Source of the DNA: Craspedostauros australis
Lineage: Eukaryota > Bacillariophyta > Bacillariophyceae > Mastogloiales > Achnanthaceae
Direction of reading: 5' to 3'
Assembly: GCA_026770025.1 (NCBI GenBank)
Contig: JAMXDE010000008.1
Coordinates: forward strand, 1,674,001-1,738,000
Length of the DNA: 64,000 bases
The translations under genes and the position numbers were made by a program. Numbering within the stretch: the first letter of the stretch is position 1; every line of letters starts with the position of its first letter. Below, piece by piece: positions 32,213 through 45,842 of this stretch. The notes under the pieces are model-generated. The model saw only the letters and a list, made by a program, of their open reading frames with translations, did no database searches and had not been told where the DNA came from.

Positions 32213-35200
32213 ATGAAAGGCAAACGACCCAGAGTTCCGCATTTCATCTCAGGAATCGGCGATGGCAATGCGGACTACCGCAAACCAACGAAGAAGATCA
32301 ATCCGGCAGAAGAGGATGACATCGTCGCGGACGCACGGGCAGCCTCCTCGATGGCAGGAAAGTACAGGTTGCGGAGATCCTCCAACTACAAGATGCAGTA
32401 TGAGCTCAACAAGGAGCTGCATCAGAACGACCGCGATGGCAACCAACAAAAGCGACAACAGCCGAACGACCGCAACGATCCTCTGTCTGCGCGGGGCAAC
32501 GCTGCAGGCGCAGCGACTGATCGCGATGACCTCATCACCGGCAGCTACCCACAGCCAGAACCGCGAATGCAACAGCAACAACCGAACGAGCGCTACCCAC
32601 GCTTCGACGACGGTCAGCAACTTAGCGTGGATCACTGGAAGGACATCTTCACCAACGAGGAGCTCGGTCTCCCCGCGGATCACACGACCGCGACCGACAC
32701 CTCCCTCTACTCCGCCTTCCTTCTCGTGGGCATGATCGTGGTCCTCAGCGCCTTGTTCCTGCACACCGTCTTCGAGTCCAATCATGGCAACGACTCCAAC
32801 TACACGCACTCCAACACCTACTACGGCTACTACAACTCCGGTTCCAATGCTCGCGGAAGCCGAAGGCGCCAGCAGCAGCGCCAGCGCAGGATGTACAAGA
32901 CACGCACCAAGAAGAAGACGGATGAATGGAGCGACGATGAGGAGGAGGTCCAGAATGGAGCCAGGCTCTACACTCCAAACCCAAATGGCGTCGGAGGTGC
33001 GGGAAGCGTCAGCGCGGCAGGCAACAAGGGCATGACAACCATGCCCACGGACGCTCTCATGACACCGGAACGCAGCGTCTTCCAATTGCAATACAACCAC
33101 AACAACGCCATCGCCGCCAGCAGCAACACCAATAATCACAACCACAACAACAACATTGCTGGCAGCAACACCAGCACCTATTACCACCAGGCGTATGCGC
33201 AGAATGATGCATCCACGCATTCCTGCAGCAACACTCGCAACCAACAGCTGCAGCAGGGTGGCGTTGGTGTTGGTGTTGGCGTCAATCAGTTTCAGCTTGA
33301 TCGCAGCCAACCGCCGTTTCCAGGTCATCTCCAGCAGCATACGGATGCAGCAACGATCAAGAACGCTGCGGCGGGACAATTGTCAACCACATTGCCAGCA
33401 GCGTCACACTTTTACCATTCGCCGAAGCACAACATGGGGGAAAGTCAGACGAGATATCGCAACGCCAGCAGTTACAAGAACTCCTCCGACTTCACAATGA
33501 CCGCAGTGGTTTCTCCGCATCAGCAGAAACAGCACATGCAGCAGCAGCTTCATCAGCAGCAGCTTCATCAGCAGCAGCAAAGTCAACAACAACAGAATCA
33601 GCAACCACAAATGCAAGCTGGTGCGATCCCCGAGTACAAATCAAGCGGATACTCCAGCTACTACGGCAACCCAACAGCAAACCTCGATTCCTTGGATGTC
33701 GGAGCAGGCCTCACCATGCCATCCTTCAAGACAACAGCTCCGCAAGCGCAGCTGCGTCAGGTCAATGCCAATAGATCGCCAGCCATTAACAAGACGATCA
33801 CCAATCGACTCAACAGCGGGAGCGCCGCCATCTTACCATCCACAACAACGTTCGCCGCTCCCAAAAAGACGGATGATATCGCTGCTTCCGACGCTCACAG
33901 TGGAATCGCCAAGGGCTCAAACAACAGCAATGATGATGGTGACAACGGCCTCGCCAACGTCTCTCTCACCACCCCCGAATCCACCGCGTCGTCGGCATCC
34001 CGCGCACGCCTCGTCGTGGGTGCAACACCCAAGATCAGCGGCAGCGGCGCCAAGCACAACAACGCCGATGCCGCAAACGATGCATCCCGAAGTCTACTGC
34101 GGCCAGGCCAGGACGCGTCTTTGCTCACAATGCCCGAAGAGATTGCCCAAACGCCCACGCGTCATCTTCACGCTACACCTTTGGAGACATCATCCAACTT
34201 TTCATCGTTCACTTCGTCGATGCACAATGGAAATGACAATACAGCACCAGCACCAGCGCACAATGTCTTTGGAGACGACAGCTCGGTCGACTTGGAAAAC
34301 ATTGTAATCACCACGTCAACCGCAGCAGACGGCATGGAATCGCAGCAGCAGCACAACATGTCGTACTCCGAAAGCAACAGCAGCACCCTCAAGAACAGAC
34401 GATCGTCAGCAACCTCCAAGGTACCATCTTCATTATCCGCGCATATGTACAGTTCCTTCCATGCGTCTTCGGCACGATCCAATCACCATAGCCTCCTGCT
34501 CAGCCCTGGCCATGCCGACGAAACGCCACGCGTTGGCAACGTCCGTAAACAGTATCGCTTTTCGTCCGCCGATGGCAACAACAGCAATGCAGCTGGCGGC
34601 AACGCATGCCACCATATTCTCAGCCTGCACGATGGATTGAAGATCCCATCCATCGATGTCGACGATCGTGTGCCACAGTACGGCGATTCCAATTACACCG
34701 GCCCCAGCATGTTCCCACGAGCGGATGATGCCGACATTGCAGCAATAGCTGCTGCCGCATCCGGAAATGACGCTGCGGATGATGTGAATCATATCCCTTT
34801 CCTTCCGAATCTGCAGTACATGCAGAAGCGCACGCTCAAAGCACCACAGTTCAGCGAAGATGAAGACGATGCTCTTCTTGGTGAAGTCGTCGGTCGACCA
34901 CAGAACATGTCGCCTTTGCCACCACCAGAATCATTGTCGATGGAGGAATTGGAGCTGGTGCAAATGGAGACGGGCAATTCCACCCACTGGGACGTCCGTG
35001 TGCAACCGGATGCGCAACCCGCAGCGTCCAAGCTGGATGTGACGAGGCCATCTAGCCGATTGCAACATAATCCGAAGCAGGCAGGTGGCCGTACCGACGC
35101 CATCCTCCGGAATGATGACAATTCCACCGCGAGCTTCGCATCAGAAACAAGCATGGCGTCTGGGGATGACATCACCATCCCATCGGGCGATCCGCACAAG

Positions 35201-36430
35201 AACATCCGCCACGTCCGTCCCGACCTCACCATGTCCACTGACTCCAAGAACTCCCTCAAGACCAAGATCCGCTTCGAAGAACTGAAGCTGCAAGAAGTGA
35301 TTGGCGGTGGCGGATTTGGACAGATCTGGAAGGCAACATGGCGGGGAACACCAGTCGCGGTCAAGATCCTGACAGGATCCGCACAGGGCAAACGAGTTGC
35401 CAAGTCGATCCTCCAGGAATTCAAGGCGGAAATCAACTTGTTGAAGGTATGTCGTCGTCGTCGTCGCTGTTGATGGCGTCATGGTGTCGGTATTATTTCA
35501 ATTGTGTGCGTACAAAGTGCATGTGTAAGTGTGTTTGGCTCGTCCGCTCACCCATTCTCGTCTAACGTGCGTTGGTGCAATGCAACCAACTACTCTGCTT
35601 TCTAATCGCGCTTCAAATACTCTCAACATCCGTACTCTACTGCCATGTGAACCGACCACACGACACGACATTCGTAGGGAATGAGACACCCGAATATCTG
35701 CCTATTCATGGGAGCCTGCTTCGATCCGCCCAATCGAGCGATCATCACCGAACTGGCAATCAATGGGTCTGTATGGGATTCATTGCGCCTACCACTCAAC
35801 GCGCCGTACGTTCCAGCCGATGGCACCGCGAAGGGTTCCTGGCCAATGCGTCTGTACGTCCCGAACCGCCATGGAACACCTCCCAGCACCAACAACACCG
35901 CCAACAGATTGACAGCGCCGATCCCACCCAAGGGCACCTGGCCATGGAAGTTGGTCAAGAATGTCGCATCTGGCGCTGCGCAGGGCATGGCGTACTTGCA
36001 CAGCGGCGACCCTCCCGTCCTGCATCGAGACTTGAAGTCGGCCAATCTCCTTCTCACCGAGAGCTACACTGCCAAGGTGTGCGATTTTGGTCTCAGCCGC
36101 CTCAAGTCGCAGGAGCGCAGCATGACGGGGAACTGCGGAACGGTCCAATGGATGGCACCGGAAGTGCTCGCGAACATGAAGTACAACGAGAAGGCGGACA
36201 TCTACAGCTTTGGCATCATTTGTTGGGAGCTGCTGTCCAGGGAATGTCCCTACGATGGCATGTCGGCCATTCAGTGCGCACTCGCCGTGCTGAATCGCGA
36301 CAAGCGACCCGACATTCCAAAGTGGTGCCCGCCACCCTTCCAGGCATTGATTCGTTCGTGCATCAAGAAGGATCCCAACGAACGACCAACGTTCGAGCAG
36401 ATCATTCTTGCGTTGGAGGCGATGCCATGA
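32213..36430 (+). CDS. Transmembrane TKL-type protein kinase
   Basis: Two exons, 32213-35446 and 35678-36430. A GTATGT...TAG intron in phase 0 splits the kinase domain, giving 1,328 residues. Residues 1-160 are polar. One membrane helix (YSAFLLVGMIVVLSALFLHTVF) is at about 166-188, with no signal peptide. About 190-1010 is low-complexity, rich in Asn, Gln, Ser and His. The C-terminal kinase has the Gly loop GGGGFGQIW, Lys in VAVK (1051), RHPNICLFMGAC, HRDLKSANLL (catalytic Asp 1196), DFG (1214-1216), GTVQWMAPEVL and a complete C-lobe. The Raf/MLK-like motifs place it among TKL Ser/Thr kinases. An extra loop of about 45 residues, Pro/Asn-rich, lies between NGSVWDSL and helix E. All catalytic residues are present, so activity is expected; ligand and partner are unknown. 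Confidence 0.92.
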
Positions 36431-36812
36431 AGATAGAGCGGAGTGTTCGTACGTACTTATATACAGACATGCGAGCATGCGTAAAGCACTATTCAAATTG
36501 AGAAGAGTTTCACACAACAGCATCCTCCTCAACTCGTACTCTCTCTAGAGAGAGAATCCAACCATCAGCTGTCTGCTACTCTACACTTCATTGTTGTGTG
36601 CGTACTTGTGTTCGTACGGTACCAGTACGCATGTTGGCTTATGAATGCTGTTGCTAAAGTATTTGGGGTGGATGAGTAGCACGTTATACATAGTCGTTGT
36701 TGATGTTGATGATGCTGTTGGTCTCACATTGAGTCGTCTGCATGCAAATGGCATCGGGGGGACGCTTGGATCACGGTGTGTATGGTATAATACATGTTTG
36801 ATGCGGACTGGT
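36431..36812. other. Convergent 3' intergenic region
   Basis: Holds a CTCTCTAGAGAGAG inverted repeat at about 36,540-36,555. No gene seen. Confidence 0.45.
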
Positions 36813-38473
36813 CTAAAGCCTCCAACTTTCGGCGCGTTTCATGGTCACTTCCTCATCGAAGAGCTTGCCCTTGGCGCTGCGATGCTGTTGTTGATGTGTA
36901 GAGGAGGACAGACCGAAGTCGGTCGGCTGCACAATATCATCCGTGTTGTCGCAATCGCAGGTGGCCAGCATGGAGGTGATGGGGTTTGTGGCGCTGCGTG
37001 CCGCATCCTGCGTGACGGCGCCGGCCATCGCCAAGTTGCGGAACCAGGAAGGGATCTCCGCGTCCGGAATTCCGAGACGCACGCAAGCATCGTGGGCGAA
37101 GGAACAGCAGTTCTTCCTGAGCAGATCGTAGTCCATGCCCATGTACTGGCGCGCCATCTCCCGGATGATCTCTCTGCCATCGACGTATCGCTCGATCATG
37201 CGGTAGGGCTTGCCATCCGTTGGAGGTGCATCACGCACGGCTCCACGGACGAAGTAGGCCTTGCGCTTGAGCGAGCGCTCGCCGAATTCGATGGTGGTGC
37301 GGTACTGGTATCCCGGTGAGCTCTTGGGGAAGCAGGTGAAGACGCCCGTGGCGCCCTTGGTGTCGTTGGCACCGAATGCGTATTCTACGCCGTTGATCTC
37401 AATGCCGACATGGTAGGCGCCGGTTCCCATGGAGTGAAGGCTGGAGTTGACGGCGGTGAAGCATTCTCCTATGGGGAACTGGCAACCAAACGGCAACTGC
37501 ATGATGACCTCGGAAGAAATGAGATCGTAAATGTGCAGCGAGATTCTGTTGGTACGGGGTCCTGTGCGTCTGGCGAGCGACAAGGGAGCAGCAGTCGCGC
37601 TGCTGCCGCTGGTGGGCGTACCCACTTGCACGGTGGTGCTGGTGTTGAGATTTGCGCGTGCATCTTTGCCCGGATGTGTACCCACATGCGAATGCGGACT
37701 CTCCCGCTTCTCACCATTTGGAGTGTTGGTGACAAGGACCCTCTCGTGCTTTGATTCGGAGAAGTTGTTGGAATCCAGGATGGATCTTGAGGAGGAATGA
37801 TCGGTGGGCATTGATGAGGCTTGGTTGCGGTACATGGATGCCACGGATGGCACTGTGTCCGGCGAACCTCGCTTCGATGGGTGCGTGCAGATGGGAGAGT
37901 GTGGAGGTGTGACGACAGCTGATTTGCTTGTGCCATCGCCTTTGCTCTGCACTGTGCGTGGTTCTGGATAGTTTGTCAAATCGATGCAGACAATCCCCGA
38001 GTCCGTGTTTCGTCGTCGTGGAGCTGCCTTCGTTGTCTTTTCTCTGCTTCTGATTTGGGGGTCTGCAGCGCCGTCGGCATCGATAATGTTTGGGTCTGAA
38101 GATCTGTGGGCCTCATCCGTTGTTGGAATGTCATTCTCTTGGATCTGCGATGATCGCAGGATGTCGTTGGCCGAGCGCCTCTTGGACGATGCCGGCCTTC
38201 TTGAGTGCCCAGCCGAAGATCTGGAGACCCGCCGGGACCCCCGACTGCCATGATGCGAGTGTCGATGCATGGATCCTTGCGAATGCTCCGTGCTTGAGAT
38301 TCCCATGTGATCCTTGGCCCGTTGCTTCCAGCGATTGCGAAGTCGTTGCTGATCCATCCCTGGTGGACATGAAACGATGGAGCTGGAGTCTCCGACGGGG
38401 CTGAACGCGCCCGTTCTGGCGGTGAAGGCCCCGTTGGTCTGTCGATCTTTGTGACTGCTGCTGCTTCTGATGC

Positions 38474-38512
<39 letters not shown>

Positions 38513-38825
38513 GGTTGGGAGTGGCGTGAGCAGGAGACATTAGCCACTTCTCCACAGCGGTCGTCTCAGATGCATTGCCACCGCTGATGTTCGTGGGGGT
38601 CACAATGCGCCCATGGCTCTCCTGCTGCTGCTGCTGCTGCTGTGGACTGCGATGACGACGATGACGATCCGAATGCACGGGCTCCTCGTCCTCAGAGTCG
38701 GGTTCCACAATCGCTGCGAAGGAATGAGAAAGAGGCTTGGAGTTCATCTTTCGGAATGAATTGGGAGAGATCCTCGTGCTTCCGTTGTCTCTTGCCGATC
38801 CCAGCTGCGTCGACTTGTTCACCAT
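36813..38825 (-). CDS. PPPDE/DeSI-type cysteine isopeptidase with long disordered N-terminus
   Basis: Single exon of 670 residues. Residues 1 to about 420 are disordered, Ser/Arg/Gln-rich, with two Gln runs (38,456-38,520 and about 38,622-38,642). About 425-600 is the PPPDE fold: ISLHIYDLI, then GAYHVGIEINGVEYAFG with catalytic His472, and RKNCCSFAHDACVRLGI with candidate nucleophile Cys573 in the N-C-x-x-F setting. Family members (DESI1/2, plant homologues) remove SUMO or ubiquitin from substrates. The final 70 residues are polar. Substrate preference cannot be told from sequence. A long N-terminal extension is unusual, since animal DeSI proteins have fewer than 200 residues. Confidence 0.9.
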
Positions 38826-39731
38826 CGTGGGCTCAACGCTCCGCTCGTCTTTGACTATCGTGTTGTCTTGCGGTCTTGCAGTCTTGCAGTCTTGTGGTCT
38901 TGTGTATGGTGTGGTATACTATGTATGCTATATGTTGGAATGGAACACGTAGAGGAGGTGTACTGTGACAGTAGATAGCTCTCAGAGCGTTGCGATCAGG
39001 ATCTTGGTGGAGCATGTAGGGTGCCACTATTGCAAGGGTTCTGTGGGATATGGCTGCAGAGGTGTGTATTGGCACAGCTATGTACTCGACACTGCCGTTG
39101 TGACTGATGCTGACGACGACACGAAGCACACAGTTCCTCTCAGTCTCAGGCTCTCTGTCATAGATGAAGAGGCGCCCCTGTCTTTGTTGCTTCTTGTTGT
39201 GACAATCGATCAAACAAGAAACAGTGAACCCATGGCAAGAAAGAGTGCCAGCATTCTTGGTGCAATGAGACTTCGGCTTTCGCCAGATTTCGTCCACTTC
39301 GCCATCACGCCTGTTGACTCTGTGCGCCGTCGCACGCACAAATTACAGCCAACGCATCGCCTTCATCCCACCTCTTTTCCTTTGTGACATGTGCTTCCCA
39401 CCAATCCAACGAGCGATTCCGTCGTGACGTGCAGTTTGAAAGGCTTCCCAACGGCTCCCTACTTAGCAACTGCGACACGCGAGACGGCGCACTTTGGCCG
39501 ACAAAGCTCCAAATTTCTGCATCATTCACTGAAAATACATATGACTCACAGACTAGTTCGACTAGAATGACATCATCGCAGGTACGCGATAATAATCTAG
39601 AGATCAGAGAATCGAGAGAATTGACATGTCCTACCGACACTGTGCAAATCGTGCCATTCATTCTATTCAACGCTCTGGCATGAGCTAACATATTACCATG
39701 ATCTATCCAACTACCATTCCCACCTTGCACC
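38826..39731. other. Intergenic region upstream of the isopeptidase gene
   Basis: Contains the promoter of the isopeptidase gene and the 3' end of the next gene. A short direct repeat (CTTGCAGT / CTTGTGGT units) occurs near 38,865-38,905. A minus-strand frame of 141 codons at 39305-39730 has no motif, and I do not call it. Confidence 0.45.
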
Positions 39732-40473
39732 TCATTCCGCTTCGTGGCCCCACACTTGCAGCTGGTATACTGTCACTCGTCCGTAGAAGTCCTTGAATTC
39801 ATCCAAGTTCAGCTTGATCGCCCGACATACGACCTCAGATTCCAAGTCGATCGTCTGCATCTCGTGCGTATCTTCCAGCTCCTCCTCTTCCATGGCTGTC
39901 TGCCACCCCGATTCCGTCTGGTATTCGATCGCCACTTCTTCCGCCACAAACCCAGCCTGGAACTGGATCCGAATCTGCGTGGCGCGCACCGATCGGCCAA
40001 AGTCCACGATGAAATGCAGCGGTTTGGGCGTCTCGCCGGATTTTACGCCATCTGAGTTCCAGCATGAGGATTCCTTCTCGTAATCCAGCGCATGCTTGGG
40101 TCCGTTCACCTTGGGGTTCCTCTGCAGGATCGAAGATGCTCTGTGATGTGGTTGTCGTGAAAGCAGAAGTAGGGAATTCGAGAGCAAGACGGGAGCAGGA
40201 CAATGTGGTATCAGTGCGATAGATAGGATTCAGATGCGCAAGCATACGAGTAAAGAGTGGAGCAGTTGAGTGGAACAGTTGAGTGGAGTACGCGTTTCGA
40301 ACATGCGTGTTGACGAAGATGTGAGCCTGTGGCGGACTGAGTGGAAAAACAAAACAAAAACAAAAATTTGGCAGCATCGTGCTGCTATGTGTGACTGTAA
40401 AAACTGTTGCAACGCACCTTGCGGAAGTTCCAAGAGATGTGAGGCTCAGCAGAACTGCTTCTGTCTTGGACAT
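39732..40473 (-). CDS. NR2C2AP-like galactose-binding-fold protein
   Basis: Two exons, 40473-40418 (56 nt) and 40140-39732, joined in phase 2 across a GT-AG intron (donor GTGCGT), give 154 residues. The joined N-terminus reads MSKTEAVLLS...RASSILQRNPKV. Features shared with animal NR2C2AP (TRA16): S(S)(I/V)LxRN, a K.HxLD...SSCWNSDG block, an RATQIRIQFQAGF block, and FYGRVTVYQLQVWG at the end. The fold is F5/8 type C (discoidin)-like. In animals it represses the nuclear receptor NR2C2; algae have no such receptors, so the ancestral role must differ and is unknown. The splice model rests on the good fit of the joined protein. Confidence 0.82.
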
Positions 40474-41234
40474 GATGCCGAACAATCTTGACTGATAGGG
40501 CAATGTAGATAGTATAGTTGACTACCACTGGAATACTGTACTCTATTACCGATGTTTGGATTGCAAGTGTCTTTGGTGCTGATGCTTCCCTTTCTATGTG
40601 CAGGTATTCCTGTGGCAATAACAGTCTGTGTGTGTGTGAGAGATGTGGTCACAAGTTTGCTCGTTGTGAGTTGTTGTTGTGTGTGGTTGTCTTTTCGTCG
40701 GCCTTGTTTTTGTGGATGCTGTCACGGCCATCACTTTCTGCTGCCTCGTTCTGTGAGTACAAGTTCGACACACGTCTCAACAGCGCCGGCAGACAGACGT
40801 GGTTTCCTTCTTCTTCTTCTTCTTCTTCGGACAGGTCAAGGAGCGAAGCAGACTCTCGCTCTCACTCTCCCCAGAAAGAGTAGAGCATACTCGTATAATC
40901 GTACTCTCACACAAACTCACACGATACACGCATAGAATACTTACTTGCAATAATACATCATGTGTTCATATAATACAATTCAATGTTCTATGGCATCTTA
41001 ATTACTCTCTAGCGAGTACACCGTCGTCCAGCCCACAGTGGGCTGCGTGTGACAGACCAATTTGTGGCCTTGAAATGCAATACTGCGGAGTACTCTCGAG
41101 CACTCTACCTACTCCGTGGAAGTTGACGCCATCAGCAATCCTTTCGCAACTGAACTTCGGAGCCATCTGTGGGCACCGATGGTTAGCCACTTCGTCGCTC
41201 CTTGAACTCGTTCATCGACTGACTGACCGATCAA
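40474..41234. other. Intergenic region
   Basis: Carries a TTC microsatellite at 40,807-40,827 and CACAC-type simple sequence near 40,900. No gene seen. Confidence 0.45.
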
Positions 41235-42005
41235 TTAGGCAGTCTTGTTCTTCGGCGTGGCGGACTCGGGATTGGTGAGCAACAGCTTCGCCAACAACAC
41301 GAGGGACATGCCGAAGATGCCGATCGACGCAATCGAGAGGACTCCGTCGGCCTTCTTGAGCACGAGGAAAATGTACCTCGTGGTGAGGGTGAACAGGTTG
41401 GAGGCGATTCTGGCCGACGTCTCTTCCAGCGTGCCAGATCCCATCGCGATTCCTCGATTGACGATGGAGAGGCACTGGAGGAAGGCGGCGACTCCCCAGC
41501 ACGCAGCGACCTTGCCGACCCTGTGGCCGAAGTTCAGGAAGGCCTTGTTGCCGACGAGCAACCCGAAGCCGAGCATGCCTCCCAGAAAGTGGATGTTCGT
41601 GCCGATCCATGCCAGCTCGTGGTGGTTGATGACCAGCTCCACCACCGACGCAGTGGCTGGATATTGGATCTCAGCCAGTTTGTTGATGGCGATCGTGGAG
41701 TACGTGATCGCGATGATCTCGCTCAGCACGGACGCGATGGCAACGAGGATATTTCCCCTCTTCAGGAGACGCGTCCGGCTGTCGTCACCTTCGACGACTG
41801 GGACGGATCCCAGCAAACCCAGCGGGACGATCGAACCGGCGATCAGCGCGGCGGGGGTGCGCATGTTGTTGAACAGTCCAGCCGCTGCGCCGCTGTAGTC
41901 CTTGAGCACAACGGCCGATGTGGCCGCAGCCGATGCCCATGCGAAGGCGCCCGATCCGGCGGAGAGGAAAAGGACGATGCCAAACAAGATCTTTGATGCT
42001 TTCAT
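41235..42005 (-). CDS. Plastid-targeted multi-pass membrane protein, unknown function
   Basis: 256 residues from MKASKILFG. Upstream in-frame codons look like leader sequence. The N-terminus is a signal peptide (KILFGIVLFLSAGSGAFAW). A predicted cut before Phe in SGA-FAW fits the ASAFAP rule for import into the complex plastid of diatoms. The mature part has about five hydrophobic stretches: TPAALIAGSIVPLGLLGSV, GNILVAIASVLSEIIAI, HELAWIGTNIHFLGGMLGFGLL, VAACWGVAAFLQCLSIV and VLSIASIGIFGMSLVLLAKLLL. The tail is ESATPKNKTA. I do not recognise a family; a thylakoid or envelope membrane protein is plausible. Confidence 0.8.
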   Translation of the reverse strand: MKASKILFGIVLFLSAGSGAFAWASAAATSAVVLKDYSGAAAGLFNNMRTPAALIAGSIVPLGLLGSVPVVEGDDSRTRLLKRGNILVAIASVLSEIIAITYSTIAINKLAEIQYPATASVVELVINHHELAWIGTNIHFLGGMLGFGLLVGNKAFLNFGHRVGKVAACWGVAAFLQCLSIVNRGIAMGSGTLEETSARIASNLFTLTTRYIFLVLKKADGVLSIASIGIFGMSLVLLAKLLLTNPESATPKNKTA

Positions 42006-42546
42006 CTTGTATTCGTTATGTTCGTGTCGTAGTGTAGCGAAGTGCCAGAGTGTGATGGTGACTGCTGGTGGCGAGAATTGGTTGTTGTGTGTGATTTCGA
42101 AGTGGCGGTGGTAGAGATTATGATTGTGATGATTGTGATGAACGGGAGCGGGGGAGGATGTGAATACGAAAAAGGACAGTTGTGACAACATGCGGGAAAG
42201 GGAGAGGGTCACGAAGAAGTTCCGCTCCCGCTCCTCTCTGGCAACAGGCAGTCGAACGGCTGGACGCTCGTGAGAATGTTGATGACCAAAGATACTGATG
42301 GCTTGAAGCCATCGGCGATGTTCGGACTTTTTTGGGCGTGATACGGTCCCGACGAGGGAAGTTCATGGAATACTTGCGAACTTCTCCGTTCCGTTCCCTG
42401 GGAAGAAGGATCTGACCCAAACAGACCAAAGAGCAGGAAAAGCGAGAAGGGACGACTGCAAGTGACCAAAGCCGATGAAGGCAACGTACGAGTAGGTCGC
42501 AGTGCGCCATACTATTGAACAATCATCTCCTATTACTCGTATTGTC
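42006..42546. other. Promoter region of the plastid membrane protein gene
   Basis: No gene recognised. Confidence 0.4.
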
Positions 42547-42970
42547 TCACGCTGCGGCGTCTTCGGCGTCGTCATGATTGTGCTTGCGGAGCTCGGAGTG
42601 GACTAGTTTCTTTGACTGCAACAGCACCCACATCATGCTGTCGTGTCCCTTCTTGCATGCGCAGGACAGTGATGTGTCGTTGTGCCGGTTCCACACGTAC
42701 AGGTCGATGACGGGCGATGTTGCAAGATACTTGACAGCTCTTGGAACCGCAACATGCCATTTCAACCGAAGTGCCCTTCAGTTCTTCACCAAAGAGTTCA
42801 TCCGGACATGGGTGATCAATACTGACGAAGATCACTGCCATCGTCCTGAGCATCGAAAAGTAAACAGTTCCTTGGTGCTCATACCCTGGACAAAATGCGC
42901 TTTGGCTCCGCAACCGAATATCTGTGGACCAAGTGTAAGGAATTGTGCTCTGGTCGTTCACTCCACTCAA
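42547..42970 (-). pseudogene. Possible short coding remnant with one frame change
   Basis: A frame starting at an ATG at 42970 reads protein-like to about 42785 (FVSIDHPCPDELFGEELK). Protein-like sequence then continues in the next frame from about 42780 to the stop at 42547 (LRLKWHVAVPRAVKYLATSP, and NDTSLSCACKKGHDSMMWVLL, which looks like one ankyrin repeat). Removing one G in AAGGGC near 42,783 would join them. It may be a real gene with an assembly error, a decayed gene, or a downstream exon entered from an unseen upstream exon. Confidence 0.3.
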
Positions 42971-43275
42971 TTCAATTCGACCAATACATTCACACCATCG
43001 CGCTCGGATGTTTGTTGTCGCGTTTTAAATTCTGATTTATCCTCTGTATGCGAGCATGAGTAGTTGTTTGCCTCCTTGCTGGCTTGCCTGCCCACTTTTG
43101 ACTGTTCGCGCATCGCTCGTGCGTTCCGTGCGCTGTTCCCGAGAGCACTTCCGTTCTTCGAGTGCTTCCCCAATGAAGCTCCTTCTTTCATGATTTGTCT
43201 TCCCCCCTTGAAAAGATGAAGCTCCGCGTTTGAAAACAGGCAGGCAGGCAAACAGGCAGACAGAGAGCAACGCAT
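42971..43275. other. Short intergenic region
   Basis: Lies between the PRMT stop and the short remnant; it includes GGCAGGCAGGCAAACAGGCAGACAG simple sequence near 43,238-43,262. No gene. Confidence 0.4.

Positions 43276-45842
<2,567 letters not shown>

Noticed and set aside
32249-33379. 376-codon minus-strand frame
   Set aside because: Antisense of the kinase low-complexity linker; Val/Leu/Ala-rich only because the sense strand is Asn/Gln/His-rich.
38456-38520. CTG/TTG repeat that looks like a minisatellite
   Set aside because: It is the poly-Gln coding tract of the isopeptidase gene, explained by that entry.
39305-39730. 141-codon minus-strand ORF just downstream of the NR2C2AP-like gene
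   Set aside because: No motif, atypical composition, sits in the expected 3' UTR; more likely chance.
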